NCBI GenBank assembly: GCA_002155895.1
Contig: MUMD01000063.1
Coordinates: forward strand, 1 to 51,033
Source: Streptomyces rochei
Lineage (GTDB): Bacteria; Actinomycetota; Actinomycetes; Streptomycetales; Streptomycetaceae
Reading direction: 5' to 3'
Length of the DNA stretch: 51,033 nt
The notes beneath the pieces were generated by a model. The model was not told where the DNA came from. It did no database searches and saw only the letters and a list, made by a program, of their open reading frames with translations. Positions 16,302-24,597 of this stretch are shown one piece after another (positions within the stretch are counted from its first letter, which is position 1; each line of letters starts with the position of its first letter). The translations under genes were made by a program, and so were the position numbers.

Positions 16302-17351
16302 GTGTCGCTTTTCTGGCGGATCTTCTCGCTCAACGCCGCGGGTCTGGTCGTCGCCACCGCGCTGCTGCTCGGGCCGGTCACCGTCTCGACCCCGGTGCTG
16401 CGGCACGAGGCCCTGATCCTGCTCGGCGGTCTCGTGGTGCTGCTGGCCGGGAACGCGGCGGTGCTGCGCATCGGACTGACCCCGCTGCAGCGGCTGGGCC
16501 GCGCGATGACCACCGCCGACCTGCTGGTCCCCGGCGCCCGTCCGACGGTCGCCGGTCCCGCCGAGGCGGCCGAGCTGATCGCCACGTACAACACGATGCT
16601 GGACCGCCTCCAGGCGGAGCGCGCCGCCGGAGCCGGCCGTGCGCTGCACGCCCAGGAGCGGGAGCGCCACCGCATCGCCCGCGAACTGCACGACGTCCTC
16701 GCGCACAGCATCTCCGTCATCAACGTGCAGGCGGGCGTGGGCCTCGCGCTGCTCGACACCGACCCCGAGCAGGCGCGGACCGCGCTCACCACCATCAAGG
16801 CCAAGAGCAAGGAGGCCCTGGGCGAGGTGCGCCAGGTCCTCGACACCCTGCGCGCCCCGGGTGACGCGCCCCGCACGCCGGCCCCGGGGCTCGGCCGGCT
16901 GCCCGAACTGGTCGAGCAGGCGGCGAGCGCGGGGCTCACCGTGGAGGTCGAGGGAGAGCCGCCGGCGCTGCCGCCCGGTACCGATCTCGCCGCCTTCCGC
17001 ATCGTGCAGGAGGCCCTCACCAACGTCGTACGGCACTCCGGTTCCCGGCACGCGCGCGTGGGCCTCGCCCGGGAGGGCGGCGCCCTGCGGCTGCGCGTCG
17101 ACGACGACGGCCCCGCGACCGGCGCCGAGGCCGGCGGCAGCGGCAACGGGCTGGCGGGCATGCGGGAGCGGGCGGCGGCGCTGGGCGGCACCATCGAGGC
17201 GGGCCCGCGCCCCGACGGCGGCTTCCGGGTGCTCGCGCTCCTGCCGATCGGCCCCGACAGCCTCAGCGACCCCGACAGCCTCAGCGGCCCCGAGAACCCC
17301 GAGATCCCGAAGAACCCCGAGAACGCCCGTGCCACGGAGGAGGACCGGTGA
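16302..17351 (+). CDS. Sensor histidine kinase, NarL/DesK-type (HisKA_3)
   Basis: Membrane sensor kinase of 349 residues with two close N-terminal helices and almost no extracellular domain (SLFWRIFSLNAAGLVVATALLLG, then LILLGGLVVLLAGNAAVL), a HAMP-like linker, and the HisKA_3 box ERHRIARELHDVLAHSISVINVQAG with His130. The ATPase part has EALTNVVRHS and GNGLAGMRERAAALGG. I chose GTG at 16302. The frame is open to ATG 16206, but those codons (ATA, ACA, AGG) are unlike the rest of the gene and carry no domain. The Pro/Asn-rich tail ends in a 4-base overlap with the regulator gene. Confidence 0.9.
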   Translation: MSLFWRIFSLNAAGLVVATALLLGPVTVSTPVLRHEALILLGGLVVLLAGNAAVLRIGLTPLQRLGRAMTTADLLVPGARPTVAGPAEAAELIATYNTMLDRLQAERAAGAGRALHAQERERHRIARELHDVLAHSISVINVQAGVGLALLDTDPEQARTALTTIKAKSKEALGEVRQVLDTLRAPGDAPRTPAPGLGRLPELVEQAASAGLTVEVEGEPPALPPGTDLAAFRIVQEALTNVVRHSGSRHARVGLAREGGALRLRVDDDGPATGAEAGGSGNGLAGMRERAAALGGTIEAGPRPDGGFRVLALLPIGPDSLSDPDSLSGPENPEIPKNPENARATEEDR

Positions 17352-18013
17352 TCCGCGTACTGCTCGCCGACGACCAGTCACTGGTGAGGGCCGGTTTCCG
17401 GGCCCTGCTGGACGCGCAGCCGGACATCGAGGTGGCCGCGGAGGCCGCCGACGGGGAGGAGGCGGTGCGCGCGGTCCGCGAACTGCGCCCCGACGTCGTC
17501 CTGATGGACATCCGCATGCCCCTGCTGGACGGTCTGGCGGCGACCCGCCGGGTCACCGGGGACGAGGCGCTGCGCGACGTGAAGGTGGTCATGCTCACCA
17601 CCTTCGAACTCGACGAGTACGTCTTCGAGGCGATCCGCTCGGGTGCCTCCGGCTTCCTGGTCAAGGACACCGAACCGGAGGAACTGCTGCGTGCCGTGCG
17701 GGCGGTGGTCGCCGGTGACGCCCTGCTCTCGCCCGGCGTGACGCGTCGGCTGATCGCCGAGTTCGCGGCCCGCTCCAAGGAGCCGTCGGCCGCCGGCCGG
17801 CTGGCCGGGCTCACCGAACGGGAACGGGAGGTGATGGCCCTGGTCGGCATCGGACTGTCCAACGACGAGATCGCCCGCCGCCTGGTCGTCAGCCCGCTCA
17901 CCGCCAAGACCCACGTCAGCCGCACCATGGTGAAGCTGGGCGCCCGGGACCGGGCCCAACTGGTGGTGCTGGCCTACGAGTCCGGGTTGGTGCGGCCCGG
18001 CTGGCTGGGCTGA
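17348..18013 (+). CDS. Response regulator, NarL/LuxR family
   Basis: Partner regulator of 221 residues starting GTG inside the kinase stop (GTGA). The receiver domain has DD at 8-9, phosphorylated Asp54 (VVLMDIRMPLLDGLAATRRV) and Lys in FLVKDTEPEELLRAV. The LuxR-type helix-turn-helix is LTEREREVMALVGIGLSNDEIARRLVVSPLTAKTHVSRTMVKL. Its 3' end overlaps by 40 bases the convergent gene for a small membrane protein. Streptomyces pairs of this type often sense membrane or redox state; the signal here is not evident. Confidence 0.95.
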   Translation: MIRVLLADDQSLVRAGFRALLDAQPDIEVAAEAADGEEAVRAVRELRPDVVLMDIRMPLLDGLAATRRVTGDEALRDVKVVMLTTFELDEYVFEAIRSGASGFLVKDTEPEELLRAVRAVVAGDALLSPGVTRRLIAEFAARSKEPSAAGRLAGLTEREREVMALVGIGLSNDEIARRLVVSPLTAKTHVSRTMVKLGARDRAQLVVLAYESGLVRPGWLG

Positions 18014-18258
18014 CCGTCGCGCCCGAAGCGGAGCAGCACGGCGGCCACCCGGACGAGGAACACGACGACCGCCAGCACCGTGCCCGCCCCGACGAGCACG
18101 GAGCGGACGCCGCCCGTCAGTCCGAAGACCCAGGCGGGCCCCGCCACGGCCCCGAACAGCACGGCCGCGGCGAACACCGCGCTGCACAGCGCGTAACCGA
18201 TCTCGACCGTGATCGCGTCCCGCTCACCCTGCGTACGCCGTCCCCCGTGAGTCGTCAT
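17974..18258 (-). CDS. Small two-helix membrane protein (possibly DUF6332-like)
   Basis: Hypothetical protein of 94 residues with a polar N-terminus (GGRRTQGERDAITVEIGYAL) and two hydrophobic segments at about 22-48 and 52-76, ending in a polar tail. The start ERDAITVEIGYAL resembles, from memory, a Streptomyces family called DUF6332; I hold this loosely. It shares 40 bases at its 3' end with the regulator gene on the other strand, and it lies 56 bases downstream of the mycothiol-dependent isomerase gene, so the two may form one transcript. Function unknown. Confidence 0.75.
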   Translation of the reverse strand: MTTHGGRRTQGERDAITVEIGYALCSAVFAAAVLFGAVAGPAWVFGLTGGVRSVLVGAGTVLAVVVFLVRVAAVLLRFGRDGQPSQPGRTNPDS

Positions 18259-18314
18259 GGGGGAAGTCTCGCAGACGGTGGCCGGCCGGGTCCGGCCGCA
18301 CGACCCCGTCACGC

Positions 18315-19049
18315 TCAGACGACGCCCGACTTCTCGCGCCACAGCGCGGCGAGCGAGGCGTCGCCGGCCACCTCGGGCACCGGCCGGCGGTTCCACAGCG
18401 CCGAGTAGAGCCGCGAGGCGGGCCCGGACAGCTCGCAGTCGGCGTCGCCGGCGGCGGCCCGCTCGGTCACGGGCGGCTCGGCGGACAGCCGTACGGTCCA
18501 CACGGCGCCCGGCACATCCGTCGCCCGCACCCGCAGCGTGCGGGGTTCCGGGGTGCGGACCGCGCTCTTCGGGCGGGCGTGGAAGCCGCACAGCAACTCG
18601 TCGATGCCGTCCACCGCGAAGTCCGCGGCGACGCCGGTGACGGCGCCGCCGGCGGCCGACTCGGCGTCCATCCGGTGCACGGTCGTCTCGTGCGCCTGCC
18701 GCCGCGCCCAGAACGCCAGCGGGGACGGCGCGGGCAGGAAGTGCCAGCAGCGCACATCGGGCGCGGCACCGGCGAGGGTGTCGACGAGCAGCCCGTGTCC
18801 CTCCCGGAACCAGGCCAGGAGAGCGGCGCCGTCCAGGTCCGGCAGTCCGCCGTCGGGCCGCGGCGCGGTGTGCCCCTCGGCGACGAACGACGTCGCCCAG
18901 CGGTGCACCGCCCCGGTGTGCCGCAGCAGGTCCCGCACCCGCCAGCCGGGGCAGGTCGGCACGTCGGCATCGGTGCCGGCCGACTCGGCGGCCGTGGCCA
19001 GCAACGAGCCTTCGTGGGCCAGGGTCTTGACGTGAGCGGAGGTGTCCAT
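18315..19049 (-). CDS. Maleylpyruvate isomerase family mycothiol-dependent enzyme
   Basis: DinB/MDMPI-fold protein of 244 residues. The N-terminal domain shows PTCPGWRVRDLLRHTGAVHRWA (first metal His) and the paired site RRQAHETTVHRMDAE, supplying His-x3-Glu/His ligands for a divalent metal; the C-terminal MDMPI domain follows (about 160-244). The family uses mycothiol, the actinobacterial thiol, in isomerase or transferase reactions or in detoxification; the substrate is unknown. The start at 19049 (MDTSAHVKTLAHEGSLLATAAES) is placed at the beginning of the fold. The frame is open further upstream without domain content. Confidence 0.88.
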   Translation of the reverse strand: MDTSAHVKTLAHEGSLLATAAESAGTDADVPTCPGWRVRDLLRHTGAVHRWATSFVAEGHTAPRPDGGLPDLDGAALLAWFREGHGLLVDTLAGAAPDVRCWHFLPAPSPLAFWARRQAHETTVHRMDAESAAGGAVTGVAADFAVDGIDELLCGFHARPKSAVRTPEPRTLRVRATDVPGAVWTVRLSAEPPVTERAAAGDADCELSGPASRLYSALWNRRPVPEVAGDASLAALWREKSGVV

Positions 19050-19192
19050 GCGGGGAGTGTGCCGCAGGGACCGGCACCGGCCGCAACCACCCACGGGAGC
19101 CGGGACCCCGGCCCCCCGTTCCGTAGGCTCCCGTTCCGCACGTCCCGACGGCCGGATCGGTGCGGTGGCGCGGTCCGGTCCGCACTCCGGCG

Positions 19193-19220
19193 TGGACATC
19201 GCGCTCGCACCGGGTAGTTA
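19193..19220 (+). promoter_or_regulatory. Candidate promoter for the small ORF / amidase unit
   Basis: TGGACA (19193-19198), 16 bases, TAGTTA (19215-19220). It lies in the 290-base stretch 19050-19338 that holds no other gene I can support, and would serve the small ORF at 19339 and the amidase. Confidence 0.4.
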
Positions 19221-19338
19221 CCAGGAGGGTCCCGACGCGAACCGGAATCTCGGGAACCGGCCTGCCGGTTCGGTGTCCGCGGGCCCGACCAGAGCGCCGC
19301 GCCCCGCGCGGGCTTCGTACGAGGAGCGGAGGCTGAGC

Positions 19339-19482
19339 ATGCCCCAACCACCCAGCGCGGGCGCCACCGTGACGCACCGGCCGCCGGAGGACGACCGCCG
19401 GGACCCGGTCCGCCGGCGCGCACGTGCCGCACGGGGGTCCTGCGACGCACCCGGCGGCCGGTCCTGGCCGGAGCGTGCGTGA
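19339..19482 (+). CDS. Small ORF of 47 codons translationally coupled to the amidase
   Basis: ATG at 19339 is preceded by a consensus GGAGG with a 6-base spacer, much better than the site of the amidase itself. The stop overlaps the amidase start as TGATG, an arrangement used for translational coupling. The product (MPQPPSAGATVTHRPPEDDR..., 47 residues) is Pro/Arg-rich, has no signal or membrane helix and matches no family I know. It may be a true small protein or only a device for loading ribosomes onto the amidase message. Confidence 0.5.
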   Translation: MPQPPSAGATVTHRPPEDDRRDPVRRRARAARGSCDAPGGRSWPERA

Positions 19483-20516
19483 TGACCGAACCGATGGCAG
19501 CCGGCAGCTTCCTGAGGGCCCTGCGGGACGAGGGGCTGACCGTCGTCGAGGTCGGCGACTGGCGCCACCACAACCGCAACCACACGGGAGCCTGGGGACC
19601 CGTGCACGGGGTGATGATCCACCACACGGTGACGAGGGGCAGCGCCGCCACGGTCGACATCTGCCGCAAGGGCTACTCCGGGCTGCCCGGACCGCTCTGC
19701 CACGGTGTCATCACCAAGGACGGCCGCGTCCATCTGGTCGGCTACGGCCGCGCCAACCACGCGGGTCTCGGCGACGACGACGTGCTGCGGGCGGTGATCG
19801 CCGAACGCGCGCTGCCCGCCGACAACGAGGCGAACACCGACGGCAACCGGCACTTCTACGGCTTCGAGTGCGAGAACCTGGGCGACGGCCAGGACCCCTG
19901 GCCGGCCGCGCAGTTGGAGGCGATCGAGCGCGCCGCCGCCGCGATCTGCCGCCACCACGGGTGGAACGAGCGGTCCGTCATCGGTCACCTCGAATGGCAG
20001 CCCGGCAAGGTCGACCCGCGCGGCTTCACCATGGCCTCGATGCGCGACCGGATCAAGAACAGGCTGGCCGGCTCGTCCGGCCGTCCCGAGGAGGACGACG
20101 TGCCCACGTACCTGTCGCTCGGCATGACCGACCCGCTGACCCTGCAGCCGGGCCAATGGAAGACCATCGCCTGGAACGAGGAGTACTCCGACGGGGCGGA
20201 CGACCACTTCCCGGGCGGGCAGACGTTCGCCCACAACGCGCACTACAACGGTCTGCTGACCCTCGTGGGGCAGGGCGTCGCACGGGGCGACGAGCTCCAG
20301 GTCCGGGTCGCCGAGGACGAGGACGGCGGCGGTCCGACGGTCCGCACGTTCGACCCGATCGAGGTGGTCGGCACCAGCGGCGGCACCTACGGGGGCGTTC
20401 CGGTCCTCGGCGTCGTCGGCGCGGGCCGGCGCGCGAAGATCCAGCTCTGCCACTTCGGCCCCGAGCCGGTCACCATCACCCGTGCCACGCTGCGGGCGCA
20501 CGTCTGGCCGCTGTGA
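19482..20516 (+). CDS. PGRP/AmpD-type N-acetylmuramoyl-L-alanine amidase
   Basis: Peptidoglycan amidase that cleaves the bond between MurNAc and L-Ala, 344 residues. The amidase_2/PGRP domain spans about 35-190: VHGVMIHHTVTRG (zinc His47/48), CHGVITKDGRVHLVGYGRANHAG, FYGFECENLGDG and VIGHLEWQPGKVDPRGF with His169 and Asp178 completing the zinc site. The C-terminal 140 residues form a beta-rich region of unclear function. There is no signal peptide, so release may need another route, or the enzyme acts in the cytoplasm on recycled muropeptides. The layout resembles Streptomyces phage endolysins, but no other phage gene is near. Confidence 0.88.
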   Translation: MTEPMAAGSFLRALRDEGLTVVEVGDWRHHNRNHTGAWGPVHGVMIHHTVTRGSAATVDICRKGYSGLPGPLCHGVITKDGRVHLVGYGRANHAGLGDDDVLRAVIAERALPADNEANTDGNRHFYGFECENLGDGQDPWPAAQLEAIERAAAAICRHHGWNERSVIGHLEWQPGKVDPRGFTMASMRDRIKNRLAGSSGRPEEDDVPTYLSLGMTDPLTLQPGQWKTIAWNEEYSDGADDHFPGGQTFAHNAHYNGLLTLVGQGVARGDELQVRVAEDEDGGGPTVRTFDPIEVVGTSGGTYGGVPVLGVVGAGRRAKIQLCHFGPEPVTITRATLRAHVWPL

Positions 20517-20521
20517 CCGCG

Positions 20522-20553
20522 CGGGCGGCCGGCCCCTGCGGACCGGCCGCCCG
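20522..20553. terminator. Bidirectional terminator between amidase and MFS genes
   Basis: Perfect 11-bp stem (CGGGCGGCCGG and complement) with a 10-base loop in the 58-base gap between convergent genes. Confidence 0.85.
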
Positions 20554-20574
20554 ACCGGGTGAAGGGTCCGCCGG

Positions 20575-21783
20575 TCAGCCCGTCGCCGCCGCCCGGCGGG
20601 TCGCCACCGCGACGAGCACCGCCACCGCCGCGAGCGCCGCCACGCTGGTGAGCGCCGTCGGCAGGGAGAACCAGTCGGCCATGAAGCCGATCGCGGGCGG
20701 ACCGAGCAGCATGCCGCCGTAGCCCAGGGTGGAGGCGGTCGCGACACCGGCGGGGCCGCCGAGAGCACCTGCCCGTTCGATCGCGACCGGGAAGATGTTG
20801 GCGAGCCCCAGGCCGGTGATCGCGAAGCCGAACAACGCCGCCCACACGGACGGCGCGAGCGAGCCCAGCAGCATGCCGGCCACGGCGGTGGTGCCGCCGG
20901 CCACCACGGTGGTCGTACGGCCCAGACGCTCCAGCAGGATCGTGCCGGTCAGCCGCCCGACCGTCATGGCGAGCGCGAAGCACGAGTAGCCGGCCGCGGC
21001 GAGGCCCGGGGAGGCGTCGAGGTCCTGGGCCAGGTGCAGCGCGCCCCAGTCGGCCATGGCGCCCTCGCCGTAGGCCGTGCACAGGGCGATCACGCCGAAG
21101 GTGACGACGAGGCGGCGGGTGCGCCGGCCGAGCCGGCGCGGCGCGCCCCGGTCCGGGAGGGCACCGTCCGGTGGGGCGGCGGGTGCGCAGCGCAGCAGGG
21201 CGCGGCCCGCGAACAGGGTCACGACGAGGCCGATGACGGTGAGGTAGAGCAAGTGCCGCACGGGTGACAACGACCCGGCGACCAGCCCGCCGAGCCCCGC
21301 GCCCACCATGCCGCCGAGACTGAACGCGGCGTGGAAGCTGGGCATGATGGGGCGCCCCAGCGCGGCCACCAGATCGACGGCCGCGCTGTTGAAGGCGACG
21401 TTGATCCCGCCGTAGGCGCTGCCGAACACCAGCAGGACCAGGCCGAGGGCGAGCGCGGAGTGGGTCAGCGGGGGCAGCGCGACGCTCAGGCAGAGCAGGA
21501 CCGCGCAGGCGACGGTGACGGGGTGGCTGCCGTAGCGCCGGCAGAGCCTGCCGGTGAGCGTCATGGTGACGACGGCACCCGCCGAGACACCGAGCAGCGC
21601 CAGGCCCAGGGCACCGGCCGAGGCGCCGGTCTGCTCCTTGATGGCGGGGATGCGGACGACCCAGCCGGCGAAGACGAAGCCGTCGAGGGCGAAGAAGGCG
21701 GTCAGGGCGGTTCGCAGACGGGTCAGGTCGTTGCGGGGGCCCGGCACGGCACTGTGCGAACGGGATTTGTTTATTTGCGGCAC
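20575..21783 (-). CDS. MFS transporter
   Basis: Twelve-helix major facilitator of 402 residues, of the type often annotated as sugar or drug permease (FucP/YbjJ-like). Features: DGFVFAGWVVRIPAIKEQTGASAGALGLALLG in helix 1, the loop LTGRLCRRYGSHPV, and a conserved GINVAFNSAAVDLVAALGRPIMPSFHAAFSLGGMVGAGLGG segment typical of YbjJ-like proteins. The GTG at 21783 lies 6 bases after a good -10 box, so the message appears leaderless. The first eight codons are AT-rich, unlike the rest. It is divergent from a ROK repressor 134 bases away, the likely regulator. Confidence 0.88.
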   Translation of the reverse strand: MPQINKSRSHSAVPGPRNDLTRLRTALTAFFALDGFVFAGWVVRIPAIKEQTGASAGALGLALLGVSAGAVVTMTLTGRLCRRYGSHPVTVACAVLLCLSVALPPLTHSALALGLVLLVFGSAYGGINVAFNSAAVDLVAALGRPIMPSFHAAFSLGGMVGAGLGGLVAGSLSPVRHLLYLTVIGLVVTLFAGRALLRCAPAAPPDGALPDRGAPRRLGRRTRRLVVTFGVIALCTAYGEGAMADWGALHLAQDLDASPGLAAAGYSCFALAMTVGRLTGTILLERLGRTTTVVAGGTTAVAGMLLGSLAPSVWAALFGFAITGLGLANIFPVAIERAGALGGPAGVATASTLGYGGMLLGPPAIGFMADWFSLPTALTSVAALAAVAVLVAVATRRAAATG

Positions 21784-21789
21784 AAAGTC

Positions 21790-21818
21790 AGGCTAGAGGC
21801 GCGGCCGGGGACCGGCAA
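21790..21818 (-). promoter_or_regulatory. Promoter of the MFS gene, leaderless
   Basis: On the minus strand TTGCCG (21818-21813), 17-base spacer, TAGCCT (21795-21790), then 6 bases to the GTG. Transcription should start at or next to the start codon. Just inside the gene the AT-rich CAAATAAACAAAT could be a repressor site for the divergent ROK protein. Confidence 0.65.
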
Positions 21819-21917
21819 GGCCCGGTCGCGCCGACCCGGCGGCGCCGGGCGGGATGACCGCCCGGGACACAGCGACGCAGGTCAACGCCCCGCGCGTCGC
21901 ATACGCTCGACACCACC

Positions 21918-23159
21918 ATGAAGAACAACCTCACCCCCCTGGAGCCGAAGGCCGACAAGGCCACGGTCAGACGGCACAACCTCAGCCTGGTCCTGAGAGC
22001 CGTGCACGACGCGGGGGAGGCGACCCGGGCCGGCGTCGCCACGCACGTCGGACTGACCCGTGCGGCGGTCTCGTCCCTGGTCGAGCAGTTGCTGGAGTAC
22101 GGGTTCGTCTCCGAGGGCGGCAAGACGAGCAGTGGACAGGCGGGCCGGCCCGGCACCGTGCTCAGGGTGGCCAGGTCGGGCCCCGCGGGGCTCGGTGTCG
22201 AGATCAACATCGACTACGTCGCCGTCTGCGTCGTCGATCTCGCCGGCACCGACCGGGTCCGGCTCGTGGAGCACGTCGACAACCGCGGTGTCCAGCCCTC
22301 CGAGGTACTGACGCGCGCGGCCCGGCTGGCCGCGCGCGCCATCGGCTCGGCGGCCGAGCAGGATCTCGCGCCGGCCGGTGCGCACGTCGCCCTGCCCGGA
22401 CTGGTGACCGGCGGCACCGTCCGCCAGGCCCCGAACCTCGGCTGGCGACGCGTGGCCGTCGAGGGACTGTTCGCCCAGGCGCTCCTCGCCCTGCGCCCTG
22501 CCCACCGCCCGCTGCCGGTCAGCTCCGACAACGAGGCCAACGCCGCCGCCCTGGCCGAGCTGTGGTTCGGCGCCGGCACGGAGGGCGTGCGCAGCTTCCT
22601 CTACCTCACCGGGGAGATCGGCATCGGCGGAGCCCTCGTGCTCAAGGGGGAGTTGCTGCGGGGCGCGCACGGCTTCGCCGGCGAGATCGGCCACATGGTC
22701 GTCGACCCGGAGGGCCCCCGGTGCCGTTGCGGGGCCCGCGGCTGCCTGGAGCAGTACGCCGGGCAGTCCGCGCTGCTCGCGGCGGCCGGCATCGACGCGG
22801 ACGCCGGTGTGCAGGGCGTCGCCGAGCTGGAACGCCGGGCCCGCAAGGGCGATTCGGCCGCCCTGTCGGCGATCGAGGGGGCGGGACGACGCCTGGGCGT
22901 CGTGGTGTCGGGAGCCGTGAACCTCTTCGACCCGGACGCGGTGATGCTCGGCGGCGTCTACCGCGAGCTGATGGACTGGCTGGCGCCCGCCGTCGACCGC
23001 GAACTCGCCCTCCGGGTGGTCTCCGGGCTGTGGCGCGAGGACGGGAAGCGGCTGCGGGCCTCCTCGTCCCGGGGCGACGCGGCCCGCGGCGCGGCCGGCG
23101 TGATCGTGCGGGAGGTGCTGGCCGACCCGGCGGCGTACGCCGAACGGGACCGGGGCTGA
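21918..23159 (+). CDS. ROK family transcriptional regulator
   Basis: Repressor-type ROK protein, 413 residues: an N-terminal winged helix (ATVRRHNLSLVLRAVHDAGEATRAGVATHVGLTRAAVSSLVEQLLEYGFV) followed by the sugar-kinase-like ROK domain. The zinc signature CRCGARGCLEQYAG is intact, as is GEIGIGGALVLKGELLRGAHGFAGEIGHM. It probably senses a sugar and controls the divergent MFS gene, and perhaps the glycoside cluster downstream. No clear Shine-Dalgarno precedes the ATG; a -10-like TACGCT ends 10 bases before it, so this message too may have a very short leader. Confidence 0.93.
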   Translation: MKNNLTPLEPKADKATVRRHNLSLVLRAVHDAGEATRAGVATHVGLTRAAVSSLVEQLLEYGFVSEGGKTSSGQAGRPGTVLRVARSGPAGLGVEINIDYVAVCVVDLAGTDRVRLVEHVDNRGVQPSEVLTRAARLAARAIGSAAEQDLAPAGAHVALPGLVTGGTVRQAPNLGWRRVAVEGLFAQALLALRPAHRPLPVSSDNEANAAALAELWFGAGTEGVRSFLYLTGEIGIGGALVLKGELLRGAHGFAGEIGHMVVDPEGPRCRCGARGCLEQYAGQSALLAAAGIDADAGVQGVAELERRARKGDSAALSAIEGAGRRLGVVVSGAVNLFDPDAVMLGGVYRELMDWLAPAVDRELALRVVSGLWREDGKRLRASSSRGDAARGAAGVIVREVLADPAAYAERDRG

Positions 23160-23186
23160 CGGCGCCGCCGGTCCCCGCGCCCGGAG

Positions 23187-24566
23187 TCAGCCGCGGTTGG
23201 CGGCGATCATCTCCCGGTACCAGTGGTAGCTGTCCTTCGGTGTGCGCTCCTGCGTCTCGTAGTCGACGCGGACGATGCCGAAGCGCTTGTCGTAGCCGTA
23301 CGCCCACTCGAAGTTGTCCAGCAGCGACCACACGTAGTACCCGCGCACGTCCACGCCCGCGTCGATCGCCGCCCGCAGCGCGACGAGGTGGTCGCGCAGG
23401 TAGGCGACGCGGTCGGCGTCGTGCACCGAGCCGTCGGCGGCGGGGGTGTCGTGCTCGGCCGACCCGTTCTCCGTGATGTGGACCGGCGGCAGCGCGTCCC
23501 CGTACTCCTTCTTCAGCCGTACCAGCAGTTCGGTGAAGCTGTCGGGGACGACCGGCCAGCCCATCGCCGTCTCCCGGACGCCGGGCAGCCGGACCTCCTC
23601 GTAGCGGTTGTCGGTCGCCACCCGCCGTGCCGGGTCGCTCTCGCGGTGCGGGGCGTCGGCGACCACGATCGGCCGGTAGTAGTTGACGCCGAGGAAGTCC
23701 AGCGGCTGGGAGATCAGCTCCAGGTCGCCCTCGCGCCGGAAGTCCGCGCCGGTGATCAGCTCGCCCCAGGTCTCCTCCTCGGCGGCCGGATAGCGGCCCG
23801 CGAGGATCGGCTCGGTCCACACCAGATTGTGCTGGGTGTCCGCGCGGACCACCGCCGCCAGGTCGGCGGGGGAGTCCGTGGCCGGGAGGTTGCGGTCCAG
23901 GTTGAGCGTGATGCCGACCTCGCGCACCCCGGCCGCCCGCAGCGCCTTCACCGCCAGACCGTGGCCGACCAGCAGATGGTGGGCGGCGGCCAGCGCCGGC
24001 CGGCCCTCCCGGGCACCGGGCGCGTGCCGGCCCACCGAGTAGCCGAGGAAGGCGCTGCACCACGGCTCGTTGAGCGTGATCCAGCGCGGCACCCGGTCGC
24101 CCAGGTGCTCGGCGACCCGGGCCGTGTACTCGGCGAACCGCTCCGCCGTCTCCCGCACCCGCCAGCCGCCCCGGTCCTCCAGGGCCTGCGGCAGGTCCCA
24201 GTGGTACAGGGTGGCGGCCGGCTCGATGCCCGCCGCCAGCAGCTCGTCGACCAGACGGGAGTAGAAGTCCAGGCCCTTCGGGTTCACCGCGCCCGAGCCG
24301 TCCGGCACGATGCGCGGCCAGGCGATCGAGAAGCGGTAGGAGTCCACGCCCAGGTCGCGCAGCAGCGCCACGTCCTGGGGGTAGCGATGGTAGTGGTCGC
24401 AGGCCACGTCACCGGTGTCGCCGTTCACCACCAGACCGGGGGTGTGGCTGTAGGTGTCCCAGATCGACGGACCGCGGCCGTCCTCCCGGGCCGCGCCCTC
24501 GATCTGGTACGAGGCGGTCGCGGCGCCGAAAACGAAACCGGGCGGGAAGCCGGGGTACTCACTCAT
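23187..24566 (-). CDS. GH1 family beta-glucosidase
   Basis: Cytoplasmic retaining beta-glycosidase, 459 residues, family GH1. N-terminal FPPGFVFGAATASYQIEGAAREDGRGPSIWD is the family signature; the acid/base Glu is in WITLNEPW and the nucleophile Glu in PVHITENG. It is the last gene of the binding protein-permease-permease operon, 31 bases after the second permease. With the divergent alpha-xylosidase it would break down imported beta-linked oligosaccharides, for example splitting Glc-Glc bonds once xylose branches are removed. Specificity for glucose or galactose cannot be told from sequence. Confidence 0.93.
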   Translation of the reverse strand: MSEYPGFPPGFVFGAATASYQIEGAAREDGRGPSIWDTYSHTPGLVVNGDTGDVACDHYHRYPQDVALLRDLGVDSYRFSIAWPRIVPDGSGAVNPKGLDFYSRLVDELLAAGIEPAATLYHWDLPQALEDRGGWRVRETAERFAEYTARVAEHLGDRVPRWITLNEPWCSAFLGYSVGRHAPGAREGRPALAAAHHLLVGHGLAVKALRAAGVREVGITLNLDRNLPATDSPADLAAVVRADTQHNLVWTEPILAGRYPAAEEETWGELITGADFRREGDLELISQPLDFLGVNYYRPIVVADAPHRESDPARRVATDNRYEEVRLPGVRETAMGWPVVPDSFTELLVRLKKEYGDALPPVHITENGSAEHDTPAADGSVHDADRVAYLRDHLVALRAAIDAGVDVRGYYVWSLLDNFEWAYGYDKRFGIVRVDYETQERTPKDSYHWYREMIAANRG

Positions 24567-24597
24567 GCTGTACTGCTCAACTCCTGGACGAGGACGA

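Noticed and set aside
19482-20516. Prophage remnant around the endolysin-like amidase
   Set aside because: No holin, integrase, tail or attachment-site repeat is seen nearby, and flanking genes are ordinary chromosomal ones.
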